64,000 nucleotides of DNA, taken from DASRFA01 sp035651755. Lineage in GTDB: Bacteria > Desulfobacterota > Binatia > UBA12015. The stretch is from contig DASRFA010000018.1 of the NCBI GenBank assembly GCA_035651755.1, positions 124,001 through 188,000 of the forward strand. Direction: 5' to 3'. Position 1 is the stretch's first letter; every line of letters begins with the position of its first letter. Below the pieces are notes generated by a model, which saw nothing but the letters and a program-made list of their open reading frames with translations, did not search any database and had not been told where the DNA came from. A program made the position numbers and the translations under genes. Positions 54,939 to 62,816 of this stretch are shown piece after piece.

Positions 54939-56213
54939 TCAGGCGGCCGGGCCGCCGCCGATGACGCCGCGCTCGCGGAGCCCGCGCAGCTCGTCGTCGC
55001 GCATGCCGAGCTCGCGCGCGAGCACATCGTCGGTGTGCTGTCCGAGCGTCGGCCACCGCTTCGGGGGCCGCTCGGGCGTCGCGGAGAGCTTGATCGGGTT
55101 GCCCGCCACGAGCATCGGCTCGGGCGAGTCCGGGCGCTCGATCCGGAGCAGCATGTGGTGGCTCGCGACGTGCGGGTCCTCGACCAGGTCCTCGGGGCTG
55201 AAGCAGGGGCCGGCGGCGATGCCGTGCGACGCGAGCTCCGTCGCCGCTTCGAGCTTCGTCCGGCCGGCGGCCCACGCCTCGATCGCCGGTCGCACGACGG
55301 TCTCCATCTCCTCGCGCCAGCCCTCGCGCGTCGCGAAGCGGGGATCGGAGAGCCACTCCTCGTGGCCGACCGTGCGCGCGAGCTCCGCGAGCTGGTGGTC
55401 CCGCACCGCCTGCACGACGAAGTAGCCGTCGCGCGCGGCGAAGCCGTCGAAGATTCCCGGCGTGCGGCGCTTCCCGCGGATGCCCATCGACCAGAAGTGC
55501 GGCACGATGTCCGCCATCGCGACCATCGCGTCGAACATCGCGACGTCGACGTGCTGGCCGCGGCCGGTCCGGTCGCGCTCGCGCAGCGCCGCGAGGAGGC
55601 CGATCGCCGCGAAGAGGGAGCTGCCGATGTCGCCGAGCGCGCCGGCCGGGCTCACGGCCGGCGGCTGGTTCGGCTCGCGCCGGTACTCGTAGAACCCTCC
55701 CATCGCCTCCGCGATCGGCGCGTACGCCGCCCACGACCCGTAGGGCGAAGGCAGGAGGTTCCCGAAGCCGGACACCGAGACGTAGACGAGGCCGGGATGG
55801 AGCGGTGCGAGGTCGGCGTAGCCGAGCCCCATCCGGTCCATCGTGCCGGGCTTGAAGTTCTCGCCGACGACGTCGAAGCGCGGAACGAGGCGCTTCACGA
55901 GCGCCCGGCCTTCCGGGTGCTTCAGGTCGATCGCGACGCTCTGCTTGTCGAGATTGTTCCGGAGGTAGGTCGCGCCGACCTGCCGGCCGTCGACGTCCTT
56001 GACGGCCGGCAGCGCGCCGCGCCCCGAGTCGCCCGTGACCGGGTGCTCGATCTTGACGACCTCGGCGCCCATGCGGGCGAGCAGCTGCGTCGCGAACGGA
56101 AGCGCTTGCATCTGCTCGATCGCGAGGATGCGGACGCCGGCGAGCGGGCCGGACGGCTCTCCGGCGGAGGCGTCGGCGGGCGTGGATCGCGGGTCGGAAG
56201 GTCGTCGTTCCAT
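54939..56213 (-). CDS. CaiB/BaiF family CoA transferase
   Basis: A 424-residue class III CoA-transferase. PLAGVRILAIEQMQALPFAT begins the domain; KIEHPVTGDSGRG, NNLDKQSVAIDLKHPEGRAL and the catalytic-Asp segment GALGDIGSSLFAAIGLLAAL follow. The C-terminus GDxVLARELGM-like pattern is normal. It transfers CoA between an organic acid and an acyl-CoA in catabolism of acids such as carnitine, oxalate, bile acids or aromatics; the substrate is not assigned. It lies 57 bp downstream of the nucleotidyltransferase gene on the same strand and converges with the TerB-like gene. Confidence 0.88.
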   Translation of the reverse strand: MERRPSDPRSTPADASAGEPSGPLAGVRILAIEQMQALPFATQLLARMGAEVVKIEHPVTGDSGRGALPAVKDVDGRQVGATYLRNNLDKQSVAIDLKHPEGRALVKRLVPRFDVVGENFKPGTMDRMGLGYADLAPLHPGLVYVSVSGFGNLLPSPYGSWAAYAPIAEAMGGFYEYRREPNQPPAVSPAGALGDIGSSLFAAIGLLAALRERDRTGRGQHVDVAMFDAMVAMADIVPHFWSMGIRGKRRTPGIFDGFAARDGYFVVQAVRDHQLAELARTVGHEEWLSDPRFATREGWREEMETVVRPAIEAWAAGRTKLEAATELASHGIAAGPCFSPEDLVEDPHVASHHMLLRIERPDSPEPMLVAGNPIKLSATPERPPKRWPTLGQHTDDVLARELGMRDDELRGLRERGVIGGGPAA

Positions 56214-56270
56214 GCCCGCCTCTCTAGCGTCGCGCGTCGCCGATCGGCAACGCGGCCGCGGCGCGAGATC

Positions 56271-57095
56271 CTACTCTTCCTCGTCGATGGCGCGCGTCCA
56301 GCGGTCGATCTCGCCCGGCGTGAGGGCCCCGCGCGGGCTCCGCCGCGCGTCCTCGTAGCGCCACTGCTCGACGTCGACGAGGTACTGCGCGCGCGAGAGC
56401 AGCGTCCCCTGGCAGACCCGGTCCGGCGGCGGCGGCTCGTGCGATTCCCGGGACATGCGCCCGACGAGATCGCGCATCACGCGAGCCGGGATCCGCTGCC
56501 GCTCGGCGGGATAGATGTAGCCGAACAGCACGAGGTGCGCGGCAAGGACGCGCCAGTGCCGGCCGAAGAGCGCGAGCAGGCGGTCCCAGTCGATCTGCTC
56601 GGCGCGGCAGCGCAGGAGGTGGGCGACGTCCGCGCCGTCGAAGCGCTCGCGCTCCATCACGAACGCGCGCGTCATGATGCCGTTCTCGAGCGCGCCGAAG
56701 CGCACCGCGACGCCCAGCACCTCGGCCGGGACGGCGCGCTCGAACCAGGCGTCGTCGACCACCGCCTCGCCGTTGCCGGAGCGGAAGATGACGTCGACGA
56801 AGTGCGAGCCGCGGCGCGCCTTGCCGAGCCAGTGCGCGAAGACCTCGGTCTCGAAGCCGGCGGCCGCGAGCGCGTCGAGCGTGCGCGAGAAGTCGCGCGG
56901 CCGGACGAACACGTCGAGGTCCTTGGTGTCGCGGAGATGCGCGCCGATGTGCCACTCGAGCTCGTACGCGCCTCCGACGAGGTGCTCGATCCCCGAGGCG
57001 CGCAGCGCGCGCAGCGCCTTCGCGTGCACCGACGACTGCGGGTCGGCCGCGCCGGCCGGCGTCGCGACGTCGGACGAGTGGTCGCTCGCGCTCAT
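56271..57095 (-). CDS. Nucleotidyltransferase-fold protein
   Basis: A 274-residue protein with a minimal nucleotidyltransferase core. LVGGAYELEWHIGAHLRDTK then DLDVFVRPRD gives the GG...T-x-DxD pattern (Gly41-Gly42, Asp59, Asp61), and Asp101 in HFVDVIF is the likely third acidic residue. The helical C-terminal half (DVAHLLRCRAEQIDWDRLLA) may bind substrate. Related folds include MNT, AbiEii-type toxins and aminoglycoside transferases; none is a clear match. The ATG overlaps the stop of the metallophosphoesterase gene (ATGA). Coupled partners suggest a paired nucleotide addition/removal role, which is inference. Confidence 0.75.
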   Translation of the reverse strand: MSASDHSSDVATPAGAADPQSSVHAKALRALRASGIEHLVGGAYELEWHIGAHLRDTKDLDVFVRPRDFSRTLDALAAAGFETEVFAHWLGKARRGSHFVDVIFRSGNGEAVVDDAWFERAVPAEVLGVAVRFGALENGIMTRAFVMERERFDGADVAHLLRCRAEQIDWDRLLALFGRHWRVLAAHLVLFGYIYPAERQRIPARVMRDLVGRMSRESHEPPPPDRVCQGTLLSRAQYLVDVEQWRYEDARRSPRGALTPGEIDRWTRAIDEEE

Positions 57096-57859
57096 GCGGT
57101 CCTCGCCGCGCCGTCGACGGCGGGCGCCTCCGGGACGACCTCCAGCAGTCGGAACGCCGGCTGGTCCGGTCGCCACCGCAGCAGCGTCGGCACGGAGACG
57201 TTGTAGACCGGGACGTTGGACGCCGTGCGTCCGGCGGGCGACCCGGCGTGCGCGTGGCCGTGCAGCACCGCGGCGACCGGATGGCGGTTCAGCGGCTCCT
57301 CGAGCCGGCTCGATCCGAGGAAAGGGAACAGCACCGGCGCCTCGCCCTCGACCGTCGCCTGGATCGGCGCGTAGTGCAGCAGCGCGACGCGCTTCGGCAC
57401 GTCGAGGCGCGCCAGCGCGCGATCGAGCTTCAGGCTCTCGTCGACCGCCTCCTGCACGAAATGTTTGATCGACACTTCGCCCCACGACTGCAGCGCGTAC
57501 TCTCCGAAGCCGCCGCCGAATCCCTTCGTGCCGGCGAACCCGACGCCGCGGTACTCGAACGACTCGCCGTCGAGCAGCTTGACGCCGGCATCGCAGAGGA
57601 TGCGCTCCACCTCGTCGGCCTTGCCCGACTCGTGGTCGTGGTTTCCGAAGACCGCGAGAAGCGGCTTGTCGCCGACGACCGCGAGCTCGCCCGCGAGGAT
57701 GGTCGCCTCCTCGGGGAGCCCGTAGTCGGTGAGGTCGCCGCACAGGCAGAGGACGTCCGCCGACTCGGCCATGCGCGCGAAGAGCGCGCGCAGCTCGCCG
57801 CGCGATGTCCGCTTGCAGTGGATGTCGGCGACGGCCGCGATCGTGACGGGTGGCTCCAT
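57092..57859 (-). CDS. Calcineurin-like metallophosphoesterase
   Basis: A 255-residue phosphoesterase with a full set of two-metal motifs: AVADIHC (Asp12, His14), CGDLTDYG (41-47), FGNHDHESG (71-79), LLHYAPI and LHGHAHAGSP near 205. Such enzymes hydrolyse phosphodiesters or monoesters, including nucleic acids and cyclic nucleotides. Its gene overlaps the nucleotidyltransferase gene by ATGA and is divergent from the FRG-RecQ pair across 253 bp. ATG 57859 is chosen; the upstream in-frame sequence is Arg-rich. Confidence 0.9.
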   Translation of the reverse strand: MEPPVTIAAVADIHCKRTSRGELRALFARMAESADVLCLCGDLTDYGLPEEATILAGELAVVGDKPLLAVFGNHDHESGKADEVERILCDAGVKLLDGESFEYRGVGFAGTKGFGGGFGEYALQSWGEVSIKHFVQEAVDESLKLDRALARLDVPKRVALLHYAPIQATVEGEAPVLFPFLGSSRLEEPLNRHPVAAVLHGHAHAGSPAGRTASNVPVYNVSVPTLLRWRPDQPAFRLLEVVPEAPAVDGAARTA

Positions 57860-58112
57860 GGCGGACCGTCGCTCGATTCGAGCAAGAACTCGGCCACGCG
57901 GACGGGCGCGCCAGCCGCTCGGGACGCGAAGCACCGCGCGGTCGAGCTCGGCGCGCCGGAAGTTTGAAGAGGCGGGATGGCGCGTTTACAGCGTCCGCGC
58001 CGCCGGATCGCGGCGCAGCCGCGTCGCGATTTCGCGCAACGCGGCGATGCGCGCGGTGCCGCGTGGCACCGGTCGCAGCACCGGCAGAGAACTTGCTCGC
58101 GATGAACCGCGG
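57860..58112. promoter_or_regulatory. Divergent control region between two coupled gene pairs
   Basis: This 253-bp gap separates the metallophosphoesterase-nucleotidyltransferase pair (minus) from the FRG-RecQ pair (plus). No small gene is convincing. AGTTTGAAGAG at about 57961 is a short A+T-richer patch. No operator is clear. It should contain both promoters. Confidence 0.4.
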
Positions 58113-58907
58113 ATGGCGGTCCGGCAGATCGAGGTGCGGACGCTCGGCGAGCTGGTCGATCGGCTCACGCCCGACGTCGACCGCCGCACCGGACGCCGGC
58201 GCGACGCCGGCGTCTACCGCGGCGCGGCGGACGCCGATCAGCCGCTCCTGACCGCGCTCGATCGCCTGGGCGGCATCGATCCGCCGCACACGAAGGTCTC
58301 CCTCGAGCAGCACCTGCTGCGGAGCTTCAGCCGCTACTCGCGGCCGTACCTCGGGGGGCCGGCGGCGAGCGACTGGGAGCTCCTGATCGCCGCGCAGCAC
58401 CACGGCGTCCCCACGCGCCTCCTCGACTGGACGTATTCGCCGCTCGTCGCCGCCCACTTCGCGACCCTCCCGTGCGCGACCCGGAACGGCCACGTCGCCG
58501 TGTGGCGGCTCGACTGGCAGCGCGTGCACGAATCGTTCGGGTTTCCGCCGCTCGCGCTGACCCTGCGCGACCTCGAGTCGTTCGGCGACGGCGACGGTCC
58601 GTTGACTGCGTTCGCGATCGTGGAAGGCCGCGTCGAGCGACCCTTCGCGTGCATGCTGGAGCCGCCGTCCCTCGACGCGCGCATCGTCGCGCAGGCGGCG
58701 ACGTTCACGCTCTGCTCCGACATCTCGCGCGCGTTCGATCGGTTCCTCGCCGAGCACGGGCTCTCCGACGCGCTGGTCCAGTTCGTCGTGCCGCGCGACG
58801 CGGTCGCGTACGTGCGCGACCAGCTCGACCTCGTGAACGTCGACGAGCGGCGGCTCTTCCCCGATCTGGACGGCGCGGCGGCGTCCATCCGGCGCTACTA
58901 CGCGTGA
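58113..58907 (+). CDS. FRG domain protein
   Basis: A 264-residue protein with a complete FRG domain (PF08867): GVYRGAADADQPLLTAL (the YRG motif is at 35-37), LEQHLLRSFSRYSRPYLGG, and AAQHHGVPTRLLDWTYSPLV near 94-112, the strongest family signature. The family is uncharacterised and frequent in mobile and defence-linked loci. No membrane or signal segment. The TGA overlaps the GTG of the following RecQ-like gene (GTGA), so the two are translationally coupled. An in-frame ATG at 58047 is an alternative start. Confidence 0.8.
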   Translation: MAVRQIEVRTLGELVDRLTPDVDRRTGRRRDAGVYRGAADADQPLLTALDRLGGIDPPHTKVSLEQHLLRSFSRYSRPYLGGPAASDWELLIAAQHHGVPTRLLDWTYSPLVAAHFATLPCATRNGHVAVWRLDWQRVHESFGFPPLALTLRDLESFGDGDGPLTAFAIVEGRVERPFACMLEPPSLDARIVAQAATFTLCSDISRAFDRFLAEHGLSDALVQFVVPRDAVAYVRDQLDLVNVDERRLFPDLDGAAASIRRYYA

Positions 58908-60655
58908 GCGCGCTGCGCTCCTCGCGATCGCAGGCGGACCGGCTGGCGCGCGAGCGCCTCGGGATCGCCGAGCTCCGCCCCGGCCAGCGCGACGCGATCG
59001 CAGCCGTCGTCGCGGGCCGGGACGTTCTCTGCATCATGCCGACGGGCTCCGGGAAGTCGGCGATCTACCAGATCGCCGGCCTCTCGATCCCGGGGCCGAC
59101 GGTCGTGGTGTCGCCGCTCATCGCGCTCCAGCAGGACCAGGCCGCGAGCCTCCAGCAGGGCGGCCTGCCGGCCGCGGTCGTCAGCTCCGCGGTCGGCGAA
59201 GCGGAGCGCGGCTCCGCGCTGCGCGGCGCCGTCCATGGCGCGCTCGAGTTCCTGCTCCTTGCGCCCGAGCAGCTCGGCAAGCGCGACGTGCTCGAGCGCC
59301 TGCGCCGCGCACGCCCGTCGCTCTTCGTCGTGGACGAAGCGCATTGCATCAGCCAGTGGGGCCACGACTTCCGGCCGGACTACCTGAAGCTCGGCGCGGT
59401 CGCACGCCACGTCGGTCGGCCGCCGGTCCTCGCGCTCACCGCGACGGCGTCTCCCGCGGTGCGCGCCGAGATCGCGAGCCGGCTCGGGATGCGGAATCCG
59501 GCGCGGATCATCGAGAGCTGCGATCGCCCGAACATCCATCTCGCCGCGAAGGCGGTCGAGCGCGAATCGATGAAGCTCGAGGCGCTCGCGGAAGAGCTGG
59601 CCGCGAGCGCACGACCCGGCATCGTCTACGTGGCGACGCGCCGGCATGCGGAGGCGGTCGCGCGCGAGCTCGCCGCGCGCGGCGAGCTCGCGTTCCCGTA
59701 TCACGCCGGAATGCGCGTGACGGCGCGCGAGGAAGCGCAGGCGCGCTTCATGAGCGAGGAGCGCGCGATCATCGTCGCGACCAGCGCGTTCGGCATGGGG
59801 ATCGACAAGCCCGACGTCCGCTTCGTCTACCACTACGACGTCACGGGCTCGCTCGACGCGTACGCGCAGGAGCTCGGTCGCGCCGGCCGCGACGGCGGCC
59901 CGGCGCGCGCGAAGGCGTTCTACCGGCCGCAGGATCTGTCGCTGCACCGCTTCTTCGCGGGGACGGGGCGGCTCTCCCCGAGCGACGTCGAGGCCGTGGC
60001 GCGCGCGGTCTGCGACGCGCGCGACGGCATCTCGCGGCGCGATCTGCAGCGCGCGACCGGCCTCTCGCAGGTGAAGACGGCGCGTGCCACGAGCGGCCTC
60101 GAAGCGGCCGGTGCCGTACGCGTCCTCGCGAGCGGCGACGTGGTTCCGCACAGACGGGTCGCCCCCGAAGGCGCCGCCGCCGACGTGGCGCGTGCGCAGG
60201 AGCGGCTCCGCCGTGCGGCGCTCTGGCGCCTCGAGATCCTGCGCACGTACATGGAGACCCCGACGTGCCGGCGGCGCTGCCTGCTCGGCTACTTCGGCGA
60301 GACGACCGACGCGCTCTGCGGCGCGTGCGACAACTGCGACTCCGGCCTCGCGCGCCGCATCGAGGACGGGGCCGCCGCGCGCGCGCGCGGCGGATCGCTG
60401 GCGGCGCTCTCGGTCCACACCTGGGTCCGCCACCGTGAGCTCGGGGACGGGCTCGTCGTCGACGTCGCGTCGGACTCCGCGTCGATCGTGTTCCCGGCGC
60501 ACGGACGGCGCACCGTGCCGCTCGCGGCCGTCTCGCCGATCGGTGCGCATGACGCCGCGGATCGCGCCCGCGAGCACGCGCAGACGCGCATCGGCGCGAA
60601 ACGCACGGATGTGCGCGCGCAACCGCGCTGCACGCGACGCGCGAGATATACTTGA
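58904..60655 (+). CDS. recQ: RecQ-family ATP-dependent DNA helicase
   Basis: A 583-residue 3'-5' helicase. LGIAELRPGQRDAIAAVV opens the core; Walker A MPTGSGKSA (45-53); SPLIALQQDQ; VVDEAHCISQWGHDFRP (DEAH near 144); ATSAFGMGIDKPDVRFVYHY and SLDAYAQELGRAGRDGG. A RecQ zinc domain is present (CRRRCLLGYFGE...CGACDNC). There is no HRDC domain; instead the tail VRHRELGDGLVVDV...SIVFPAHGRRTV looks like a small Tudor/CarD-like barrel. It is a typical short RecQ used in repair and, in several cases, in phage defence. Coupled to the FRG gene by GTGA. Confidence 0.9.
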   Translation: MSALRSSRSQADRLARERLGIAELRPGQRDAIAAVVAGRDVLCIMPTGSGKSAIYQIAGLSIPGPTVVVSPLIALQQDQAASLQQGGLPAAVVSSAVGEAERGSALRGAVHGALEFLLLAPEQLGKRDVLERLRRARPSLFVVDEAHCISQWGHDFRPDYLKLGAVARHVGRPPVLALTATASPAVRAEIASRLGMRNPARIIESCDRPNIHLAAKAVERESMKLEALAEELAASARPGIVYVATRRHAEAVARELAARGELAFPYHAGMRVTAREEAQARFMSEERAIIVATSAFGMGIDKPDVRFVYHYDVTGSLDAYAQELGRAGRDGGPARAKAFYRPQDLSLHRFFAGTGRLSPSDVEAVARAVCDARDGISRRDLQRATGLSQVKTARATSGLEAAGAVRVLASGDVVPHRRVAPEGAAADVARAQERLRRAALWRLEILRTYMETPTCRRRCLLGYFGETTDALCGACDNCDSGLARRIEDGAAARARGGSLAALSVHTWVRHRELGDGLVVDVASDSASIVFPAHGRRTVPLAAVSPIGAHDAADRAREHAQTRIGAKRTDVRAQPRCTRRARYT

Positions 60656-61415
60656 CGATTGCTCGGCGCGTTCCCGAGCCACACGGGCGCACGAGCCGGA
60701 TGACGATCGTCAGCGATGAGGGAGGTCCCGTAGCCCCGCCGCGATCGCGGCGTCGACCTTCGTCATAGCCGTTCGCATCGCGGGTTGGAACCCGTCGGCA
60801 CGGTGCACGATGGTGCGCCCGACTTCCGGCCGCGGTGGCAAGTTTACCATGTAAGTTGAACTCGTTCGCCCTTTTCTCCGTGGGGCATTTCGCACGTGCC
60901 GAGCCTGCGAGGTCGGCCGCGACTCGGGGCCGCGCGCGAGGCGGCCGTCGCGCGTCGCGAGTCTCGCGGGCGGCGGGCGGCCTCCGAGAGCGGTGAGCGT
61001 CGAGCTCGTAGACCGGGGCCGCGAGCGAAAAAGCCTTGTCGGTGCTGCGCCACGACGTGCTGCCTCGCAGCGATCGCGTCGCGCCGGCGCTCGTCGTGCG
61101 TCTGGCCGGGCGGCGCCCCGCTGGATCGCGCGCGCATGCGGCGGCACCCCTCCCAGCGATCGGCGCGTCGTACGCCGCGCGCCGTCTTCAGGCGATCGCT
61201 GCGGCGGGCGCGGATCTTGCGACCCCGCCCCGCGAAGTCGCCGCGAACCGCGTGGTGGCAGTCAGCGGAACAGCGCGCATGTCGACCAGTCCGAAAGCGG
61301 CACTTCGGTCGCGCGGGGGCACAAGGGCGCCGCCGCGCGCTTCGCGGGGCGAGGGGTCCTCGGCCACGCCCGGCCGGGGTGAGAGCTTCCACGTAGAGAG
61401 TTCGGAGCGAAACAA
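60656..61415. other. 760-bp region without a recognisable gene
   Basis: Six-frame reading shows only Arg/Ala/Pro-rich shadow frames. A 46-codon minus-strand frame (60710-60850) lacks a ribosome site. A short A+T-rich patch (AAGTTTACCATGTAAGTTGAA, split at about 60840-60860) may hold a promoter. GGGTT-GG-AACCC near 60783 forms a weak hairpin. The region near 61380-61415 should contain the promoter of the following secreted-protein gene. Confidence 0.5.
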
Positions 61416-62126
61416 ATGATGAAGAGAATGATCCGCGCCGGCTCGGTGGTCGTCGCGGCTGGCGTGGCCCTCATCGGCGGGGCGTCCCTTTCGATGAAGA
61501 GCGCAACCGCCCAGACGACGCCGACCTTCGACCACCTGAAGTGCTATGGGATCCGGGACGGCCTCCGGCAGAACCTGTACACGGCGACGCTCGTGCCGCT
61601 CGATGGCTCCGTCTTCACGACGGAGAACGGCGATCCGTCGAGCGGGTCGCCGGCGGGCTGCCGCATTCAGATCCCCGCGGCCGAGTTCTGCACGGCCGTC
61701 AGCAAGCAGGACGCGCATACCGTCAAGGGCGGAACTCCTCCGCCGGGCACCGGCCCTGGGCCGGATGCAGGCGAGTACTTCTGCTATCGCCTCCGGTGTC
61801 CGGGCGACCGGACGCGCGAGCAGTTCACCGCGACGGACCAGTTCGGGACGCGGACGGTTCAGCTGAACGACCGGCCGACCAAGCTGTGTGCGCCGGCGTT
61901 CCGCGGCGCGGTGCCGACCGGCACGCCGACGGCGAGCGGCACGCCTTCCGGCACGCCGACGCCGACCGGTGGCCCGACCGCGACGCCGACCGCGACGCCG
62001 ACCGTCGAGCCGACGGCGACCGGAACCGCGGAGCCCACGCCGACCCCGACCGCCGAGCCGACGGCCACGCCGACGGCGGGCTCGGCCAGCCGTGCCTTCC
62101 TCGACGCACCGGAGTCGCTCTTCTGA
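61416..62126 (+). CDS. Secreted protein with paired Cys motifs and Pro/Thr-rich tail
   Basis: A 236-residue exported protein. The signal peptide (about 1-33) ends near SATAQT. The mature core has two related halves: DHLKCYGIRDG...AEFCTAVSK and YFCYRLRCPG...KLCAPAF, a pattern I associate with secreted proteins of Candidatus Binatota. From about 168 the tail is TPT/TAT repeats, then a short end with no sorting motif. It is likely surface-exposed; function unknown. A GGAGCG ribosome site precedes ATG 61416. A perfect 14-bp stem hairpin follows the stop. Confidence 0.75.
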   Translation: MMKRMIRAGSVVVAAGVALIGGASLSMKSATAQTTPTFDHLKCYGIRDGLRQNLYTATLVPLDGSVFTTENGDPSSGSPAGCRIQIPAAEFCTAVSKQDAHTVKGGTPPPGTGPGPDAGEYFCYRLRCPGDRTREQFTATDQFGTRTVQLNDRPTKLCAPAFRGAVPTGTPTASGTPSGTPTPTGGPTATPTATPTVEPTATGTAEPTPTPTAEPTATPTAGSASRAFLDAPESLF

Positions 62127-62176
62127 TCGGCCCTCGGGTAGGGGAGTGACCTCCCCGGAATTCGGAAGGCAGCCGA

Positions 62177-62209
62177 GACGGGGAGGAAGCGGATCGCTTC
62201 CTCCCCGTC
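62177..62209 (+). terminator. 14-bp perfect stem hairpin terminator
   Basis: GACGGGGAGGAAGC and its exact reverse complement flank a GGATC loop, 50 bp after the stop of the secreted-protein gene. There is no long U-tract. It resembles a rho-independent-like terminator and directly precedes the hairpin-repeat array. Confidence 0.7.
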
Positions 62210-62224
62210 GGCGCGTTCATCGCA

Positions 62225-62432
62225 CGAGGGGATCTCTCCTCTCGCCCCATCGGGCAAAGCCCGCCGGGGGGTCATGTCAACGAGGGAAACGCTTCCCTCT
62301 CCCCGTTCGGCAAAGCCGAACGGGGAGCGATCTCAACGAGGGAAACGCTTCCCTCGCCCCGTTCGGCAAAGCCGAACGGGGCCCCACTCCCTGCGGGGGC
62401 TCGCTTCGCTCGGCCGCGCGTTCCGCGCGCGG
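62225..62432 (+). repeat. Double-hairpin repeat, three tandem units plus C block
   Basis: Three A-B units begin at 62225, 62281 and 62337 (56-bp period). The first is the CGAGGGGA variant as at 37571; the second and third are the CGAGGGAA variant as at 36394, with perfect B stems (62301-62325 and 62357-62381). Block C follows only the third unit (62382-62432). Both variants in one array suggest exchange between loci. It lies between the terminator of the secreted-protein gene and a broken DUF3175 gene. Confidence 0.85.
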
Positions 62433-62436
62433 AGGC

Positions 62437-62770
62437 TTGCCAGGGCGACGCAGCAAGCGGTCGCGAAAGCCGGCCAAGCGGTATTGGTCCGCGCGCGTCA
62501 CGCGAGACCGCAACTCGCTCGACCTCGAGCGCGATGTGTTCAAGCTCCGGAGCCCACGCGTCGTCGCCCTCTCGCTCAAGCGGTCCGCCGACAGGAGGCA
62601 AGCGCCGCAAGGCGGAGCCGTTCCGCTCGGCGATGTCGATGCTGAGCTTCTACATCAACCGCGCCGGCAAGGGGCTCGACGACCCCAGCGCCGCGTCCTC
62701 GAATCCGCCAAGGACGAGCTGCGCAAGGCCTCCGGCCGCGCGCCGGCACGCCGCCGATTCGCAGGCCGCT
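62437..62770 (+). pseudogene. DUF3175 protein gene broken by two compensating frameshifts
   Basis: The DUF3175 family sequence is found in pieces. In one frame: KRSRKPAKRYWSARVTRDR and DLERDVFKLRSPRVVALSLKR up to about 62592. In the next frame (+1): KRRKAEPFRSAMSMLSFYIN and RAGKGL, about 62600-62680. Back in the first frame: QRRVLESAKDELRKASG, about 62685-62745. Together they span most of a normal member. Either the gene is dead or two single-base errors exist in the assembly. A TTG at 62437 is the only plausible start, and the C block of the repeat array ends just before it. Confidence 0.7.
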
Positions 62771-62816
62771 GTCGCGCTTCTGCTCGACAGGGCGCCGAGG
62801 GGAGACGCCCCTCTGG

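Noticed and set aside
57860..58112. Small gene between the divergent pairs
   Set aside because: Open frames here are Arg-rich continuations of flanking genes without ribosome sites.
60710..60850. 46-codon minus-strand reading frame
   Set aside because: No ribosome site and no recognisable family; kept only as a note in the intergenic entry.
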